A stretch of DNA of 64,000 nt from contig JAVYIG010001035.1 in assembly GCA_035222895.1 (NCBI GenBank), positions 186,001-250,000 on the forward strand, in the 5' to 3' direction. Under the pieces are notes generated by a model. The model was given only the letters and a program-made list of their open reading frames with translations, was not told where the DNA came from and ran no database searches. The translations under genes and the position numbers were made by a program. This document shows positions 59,177-64,000 of this stretch, in pieces. Numbering within the stretch: the first letter of the stretch is position 1; the number at the start of each line of letters is the position of its first letter. This DNA is from Strongylocentrotus droebachiensis (Eukaryota > Echinodermata > Echinoidea > Camarodonta > Strongylocentrotidae).

Positions 59177-59464
59177 GTGGTGGCTTATCACAAAACAAAG
59201 AAACACATTAGCACCCACAGAATCAGCAGCATACAGCCCTCTGATTGGCTGAGTGATCATAACAGGAGTTGTCTATCATTGGCTAGTACTGCCACAGCCA
59301 TTAAGGACTGCTACACTGCAGTGGAGGGGTGGCAGGGTTGCCTGATGGGAGGGGATGGTTTTGGAAGGCAAGTTGCGGTGGGAGCTTTCATTCTATTTGC
59401 TGCATGTATGTTCAGCTGCATATTGATTCAGGGGGCATTTTATTTCGCTGAGGGACCACACTAA
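59177..59464 (+). other. 95-codon frame with two inverted CCAAT boxes
   Basis: The block is GC-richer than its flanks. It has ATTGGC at about 59241 and again at about 59278, a promoter-like pair. The + frame ends GRQVAVGAFILFAACMFSCI then LIQGAFYFAEGPH and a stop, a membrane-helix-like segment. It may be either a promoter or a coding end. I see no splice site or family match that decides it. Confidence 0.2.
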
Positions 59465-59762
59465 TAACCAAATCAAGTCATGTGTGGTGTGATTTAGTGC
59501 TTTTCACTACTGCTTCAGAAAAAAGATGAAAATCAATAGAAATGTTTAAATTTGTGTGCTATTGGAAATTGAAGGAATTTCTATTTCTAGCTCAGACAAT
59601 CATCTTCAGTGATTTTGGAGTATGTTTTGATCAATATGCTATTTTTTAGATGAACTCTTGGTTACACTTTGAGGATTTGGAAGATACAGAAACACAAAAA
59701 TATGATCCAGTCACCTTCCTCCTCTCATTCTCTCTAGCACTCTTCCTCTCCCCCTCTCCCTG

Positions 59763-59923
59763 TGTTTCTGTTTCCCCCTTTATTTTGTTTGCCTATCTGT
59801 CTGCCTTTCTGTTTCCTTGTGTATGCATGCCTCTTTCTGCTATATTTAAAAAAAATCTTATTCACATCAACAGACATTGTCTGTAAAGAGCCAAAACGGC
59901 ATTAAGTACTATCACTTAACATC

Positions 59924-59958
<35 letters not shown>

Positions 59959-60114
59959 GTTTCTGTCTCCCCCTTTATTTTGTCTGCCTATCTGTCTGTC
60001 TTTCTGTTTCCTTGTGTATGCATGCCTCTTTCTGCTATATTTTTTAAACCTTATTCACATCAAAAGACAGTGTCTGCAAAGAGCCAAAAAGGCATTAAGT
60101 ACTATCACTTAACA

Positions 60115-60149
<35 letters not shown>

Positions 60150-60150
60150 T
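59763..60150 (+). repeat. 195-bp tandem duplication containing CT tract and hairpin-family arm
   Basis: Unit 1 (59763-59957) and unit 2 (59958-60150) share TGTTTCTGT-TCCCCCTTTA, CTTGTGTATGCATGCCTCTT, TTATTCACATCAA, AAGAGCCAAAA-GGCATTAAG and a terminal CT run of different length. Identity is high by eye (roughly 90 percent). The hairpin-family arm was therefore copied as a passenger. Confidence 0.9.
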
Positions 60151-60570
60151 TTATTTTGCTAAAAATGTAGTCTTTTGGGGGATTTTAGACAAAACATAGA
60201 TATCAACAATCAAACAAACATCTGTCCAACAAGTTCCAAAATGATAAAAAAAAGAGCAAATAAAATTAAAAGCCACAACCCAAGTGGATGTTGATAGCCT
60301 TTGATGCGTATACAGAGTGCCAGTGGCAATGCAATAAATGGCAACACAAACTCTTAGTTTCAGTGCCATTACAAATAATGAGATCTCGCCAGCTATTAAT
60401 CTACAATTCTACCCTCTTCAGTCAGGCATTTAATGGGGCAAGACAAGCGTTAAATGACGCCGCCTCCAAGCTTCTAGTTTGGGAAATTAACCAAATTAAA
60501 TGGGCAATGCATCTGAAAATTCTCAGTGAATTGTTTGCTAAATTCTAGTCTACAAAACAAAAGGTCATCC

Positions 60571-60627
60571 GTTTGGAGCCAGAAGGGCGTCAACTTTAAC
60601 AGAGTTGACACCATTCTGGCTCCAAAT
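60571..60627. repeat. hairpin-family copy (60.6 kb), best preserved
   Basis: Two 25-nt arms (GTTTGGAGCCAGAAGGGCGT then CAACT, and its near reverse complement) pair at about 22 positions around a loop of only 7 nt. This copy has the most complete palindrome of the family. Confidence 0.88.
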
Positions 60628-60639
60628 AGACAATACACT

Positions 60640-61680
60640 AGCTGTCAGTTGTCCTTGTTAATATGAAGGGAAAAACACAAATTCTTTGTTTAATCAAACT
60701 GATCAGTAATGGTACCATTTTTGTGGATACCATCCATCTAGATGCAATTAAAACAAAACTACCCGGTAATCAAATGACCCAATAACACAAAAAGACAATA
60801 ATCTCATCAATATTTATATGGCAAAATAAAATTAATCTAATTTTGCATGGTTCATAGCTTTTTATTTGACCAATTTTTGTTAAGCCAGTTATCAATTCAT
60901 AATTCTGTTATTATCCATCTATTATTTACAAAGCGCACAATTTCCTGATTGGAACTGTATCAATTTAAACAATATATATTCAATTAGTTCTTTGAAAAAG
61001 AGAATGACCTTTCTAGTGGTTCTAGAAATATCTGCTAACCTCCACACACACAAATAATTTACTTCTCACTTGAATTTAATTACTCAGATTCTGTTCAAAT
61101 ATACATAACATAGAGATTTTATTAGGTTTATATTTGTATGGCTTTAAGCTAGTATATTAGATATAAGATAGTTTGTGATTTATGGTATCCCAAAGTTAAT
61201 TGCAACAGGGAGAGATGATGTTACACTAAGTTAGCACGCAGCAAGAACAAACTAAATGAATAGCTTGTATTTGGTAGCATCATTGCATCACTTTTATTTT
61301 ATGACAGGTATCCAGAAACAGATCCTTTCCACCATGCCCCTTTCCAAAACTGAAATTGAAAACATGGTATGAATTTACCAATGTTTATATGAAACCTTTA
61401 CTGCAGTTTTCACATTTCATGAAAAAGGAAATAATTTCAGTCTGTCACAACAACACAGTACAATTTCAAGGACAGATCCTAGAAAGTTGGCAATGAAGAA
61501 GGGGGGGGTGGAATGATTTTAAACTGCACAAGTTCAAGACACCTCATACAAAATAAATGCATGAATTCATTTTTCTTATCTTGATGCACGTATGTTAAAG
61601 CCCCACTGTCCTACTTGTAGCTACTTGCTCCCTCTATATAGAAAACTTACCCAATTGATGCCTGTTGGTCCCCCATGATC
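60640..61680. other. AT-rich stretch, no gene seen
   Basis: On the - strand an AATAAA (61293-61298) could end the transcript of the next feature. A consensus donor (GTAAGT) at about 61645-61650 follows a short Met-led frame (MGDQQASI). Confidence 0.4.
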
Positions 61681-61689
61681 CTCTATTTC

Positions 61690-61760
61690 TTATGTTATTT
61701 GAGAGCTGAGTTGATGAGATAGCCACCTGTCAGTGACCTCGCTGTGTGGTCTAATCCCTC
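61690..61760 (-). CDS. candidate terminal exon of the right-hand - strand gene
   Basis: The acceptor TACTAGTTTGTCTAG ends at 61761. Entered with two nucleotides, which fits the exit phase of the exon at 63437, the frame reads GIRPHSEVTDRWLSHQLSSQ then IT and TAA. An AATAAA lies about 390 nt further on this strand. The phase-0 frame (EGLDHTARSLTGGYLINSAL) is also open, so the choice rests on phase alone. Confidence 0.2.
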
Positions 61761-62320
61761 CTAGACAAACTAGTAATGACGGTCTTTAAACAAGTCTAAT
61801 TAGCCATTGGAATAGAGCAAGTTCAAACCCAGCAGGGTATCATAGTCAGTTAATATTGATTTCATTCCATTAATACTCAAGTTTTCACAATGATATTGAT
61901 TTTGTGGCTAATATAGGTAAGTGATATCAATATCCTCTTCAGTTAGATAGTGAAAAGATGTGGATATGATGATATTGATTGTACATGTATAAAGAGCTGT
62001 TAATTGCAGCCCAATTAGTCACTATGATATCATCATCTTTTTAGTTGCTGTTGTAATGCAAGTACAAGTGGTTGTAAATGAAAGTTTAATCATCTTTGTG
62101 ATTTAGTTCATATGGAAGAAAGAGATATTAGTCAATGCTCCACAAGTATTCATTGAGAGTATTTAGATGTATTTAACATTTATTATTAAGTACAATTTAA
62201 TAGGGTATAGAGATATATATGAGTAGTTGTTTCAGTGCAAAGAAAATTTTACCTTACAGACAGTGTGAGATATATTCCCCTAAAACTGCTGAAACTAAAG
62301 CTATTTAGCTGTGAATTGCT

Positions 62321-62460
62321 TTGGCTCTCTCTCTCTCTCTCTTTCTCTTCCTCTTGCTCTCTCTCTTTTGCTCTCTCTCTCTCTCTTCCTCCCTTCTCTC
62401 TTTTACCTTACCTCTTTCTCTCTCTCTCTCCCACTCTTTATCTCTATCTACATGTATCTA
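62321..62460 (+). repeat. CT-rich low-complexity tract
   Basis: CT and CTTT units over 140 bp. The Ser-Leu-rich frames at 62235-62575 derive from it. Confidence 0.93.
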
Positions 62461-62579
62461 TCTATTCAAGTATATCTGTAAATTGTTGTCTCTCTATCAC
62501 TACCTCTCTTCCTATCTCTCTGTAGCTCTGCATCAAACTATCTCTCTCCCACAAGGCCTAACGAAAAAAGAATAGGAAG

Positions 62580-63420
62580 AAAGGTTGACCTCCGAAGACC
62601 TAGAGAAAACAACAGATCTTGAATACAGTCCAAAATTATGTATAAAGGGGATGAAGATGAAGGAAGGAAACAACAGGAGACAGGTAGTATCCCTATGGGT
62701 GTATAGGGTTACCCCCATACGGATCATTTAGGCTTGTTGGAAGAAAAGGAGACTCCTTAAAGGTGAGAACCTCAGTGACAAGAAGAAATGAAAAGGTGAA
62801 TCTAGGGTTGATAGGTTTATAGATCGTGGGATTTATAGACGAATGGTGGGAAGTATGGATGAGGGATAAATGAAAAATCCAGAAACTCAGTCATATGTTA
62901 CTTTGGTAAATGTGATTGTTTTAGAAATCAATTATTGATCACCAGTTATTCAATCGAAAGAAAGAAATTTTAAGCAGTAAGAAAATTAATTCAAGTATTT
63001 CTCTTGTTTTAAAGAACATATTGGATCAGTTTAAATCTTCTTATTAAAAGTTGAATAATAATAAAACTTTCTTCATTTTTTCTCAATTTGTGAACATGAC
63101 ACACAATGCAATCGCATGACCAGAACTGGTCTTTACCTTTAAGTTTTAGATCTGTCAATGCCTTGGCTAAATCTAAATAAAAGGCAAATTTTATTTAGGG
63201 CTTATACCTATTTAAATTTGTATCAACAAAGATATTCATGGCAAAACATTTTGTAACAAATAATTTATAAAGATTCTGTCATGAACTTCTCTCATGATAA
63301 AGTTCATATATGAAACAAAAATGTAGAAAGTTTGAAACCAGCTTGAAGCACATGGATACATTATCTACCTCAAGAAGGTAGATCTCAAAAGGCGGCTTCC
63401 CTCAAGCCAAAATGGAATAA
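62580..63420. other. AT-rich stretch, no gene seen
   Basis: Nothing beyond short frames. Confidence 0.45.
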
Positions 63421-63436
63421 TTTGCCTGCTACTCAC

Positions 63437-63505
63437 CTCCTAAGGGAGGACTGGCAGACACCGTATTGAGCGAGTGGATCATGTATCTCACACTAGCTAC
63501 CTCAG
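63437..63505 (-). CDS. 69-nt internal exon, unknown protein
   Basis: On the - strand the acceptor TTTCCTCCTTACATGCAG and the consensus donor GTGAGT bound 69 nt with exactly one open frame: EVASVRYMIHSLNTVSASPP then LG. The exon is symmetric, phase 1 on both sides. It is preceded by a 99-nt intron and a 17-nt exon with equally good sites. The sequence looks genuinely protein-coding but I do not recognise the family. Confidence 0.45.
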
Positions 63506-63604
63506 CTGCATGTAAGGAGGAAATAAAGAATTTCACTCTGGCTCAAGATAAGGTTCCAGACTTTCACCAGACGCAAAGGTTTCACTCTGCTCTCTCTCTC
63601 TTAC

Positions 63605-63621
63605 CCTGGTCCTTGTTGGTT
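63605..63621 (-). CDS. 17-nt microexon paired with the 69-nt exon
   Basis: The acceptor CTTTCTCTTCACTTCCTATTTAG is the strongest in the window and the donor GTAAGA is near consensus, yet they are only 17 nt apart. In the frame required by the next exon it encodes TNKDQ, and the junction codon becomes GCT (Ala). The 99-nt intron to the next exon begins GTAAGAGAGAGAG and ends TTACATGCAG. Upstream exons must lie beyond the right edge of the window. Confidence 0.4.
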
Positions 63622-64000
63622 CTAAATAGGAAGTGAAGAGAAAGTTCAAAACACAGAATTCATATAAAGGGCAGGAAGGGAATGTTTAAATGTTTATATA
63701 AAAAGCAACTTATCATGTTCCTAACATAAGAGTACACAAAGCTAAGTGACCAACAGACATACATTCTGAACTTTTCAACCATCTTGACAAATTTTCAGTT
63801 TATACATCAGTTGCATGACACATGCCCTAGTAACATTACTATGCAGTCCATGACGTATACTAACCCTGGACCAAACACTATATAGATATATATATATAAA
63901 CATCATCATAGCAACCTTAACCTTCATCCTAACCTACAATCCAATGGTTATCAAAACTATATCTTTGATGGAATCAAACCTGAAGTAACTGGTACCAGAG

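Noticed and set aside
1-64000. CRISPR array, bacterial operon, rRNA or phage-type system
   Set aside because: No regular direct repeats with unique spacers, no ribosome-binding-site-led gene series and no conserved rRNA segments. The DNA is eukaryotic in every visible respect.

Overview
This is a 64 kb stretch of AT-rich eukaryotic nuclear DNA that behaves like intron and intergenic sequence. There are no long open frames, no operons and no bacterial-type gene spacing. CT/GA microsatellites, poly-C/poly-G runs, minisatellites, decayed non-LTR retrotransposons and short inverted-repeat elements occur throughout. The base composition, the poly-C runs joined to CT tracts, and the mix of hairpin and terminal-inverted-repeat elements resemble marine invertebrate genomes. 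I favour an echinoderm, possibly a sea urchin, but nothing here proves it. No rRNA, tRNA, CRISPR array or prokaryotic feature was seen.

Most long open frames are translated microsatellites (runs of Ser-Leu, Ser, or Arg-Glu) and are not genes. Real coding sequence, if present, must lie in short exons between large introns. I found candidates by eye from splice-site quality, open frame and phase agreement, so all exon calls are provisional. The best four groups are: (1) a + strand gene from about 34.18 to 45.93 kb, with a strong start context just after a CpG/CCAAT-rich block and five exons whose intron phases all agree; (2) a - strand gene with a signal-peptide exon at 15.4-15.5 kb, a possible CpG-rich leader at 17.4-17.5 kb and a possible hydrophobic-tail terminal exon at 7.7-7.8 kb; (3) a - strand pair at 63.4-63.6 kb, a 17-nt microexon and a 69-nt exon with excellent splice sites, perhaps ending at 61.7 kb; (4) a - strand terminal exon at 18.4-18.65 kb followed by ATTAAA.

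Layout. 0-1 kb: AGT satellite. 1-15 kb: AT-rich sequence with scattered candidate exons, a retrotransposon-like tail at 6.9-7.1 kb, and homopolymer runs. 14.7-17.2 kb: a repeat island holding a 377-bp terminal-inverted-repeat element with 6-bp target duplication, a ~150-bp minisatellite, a hairpin element and a dispersed repeat also present at 3.8-4.2 kb. 17-34 kb: sparse sequence, CT tracts, a 5'-truncated LINE on the - strand (30.35-30.80 kb) and a chromodomain-like fragment (32.1 kb). 34-46 kb: the + strand gene model, with a second LINE in its second intron (36.77-37.50 kb). 46-64 kb: AT-rich DNA with CT/GA tracts, two larger diverged duplications and the right-hand - strand exons.

The most distinctive feature is a family of about a dozen 55-80-nt imperfect hairpins between about 22.8 and 60.6 kb, sharing a core close to GAGCCAGAAGGGCATTAACT. 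Each arm carries the core and its reverse complement, so every copy could fold like a small-RNA precursor or mark a miniature mobile element.
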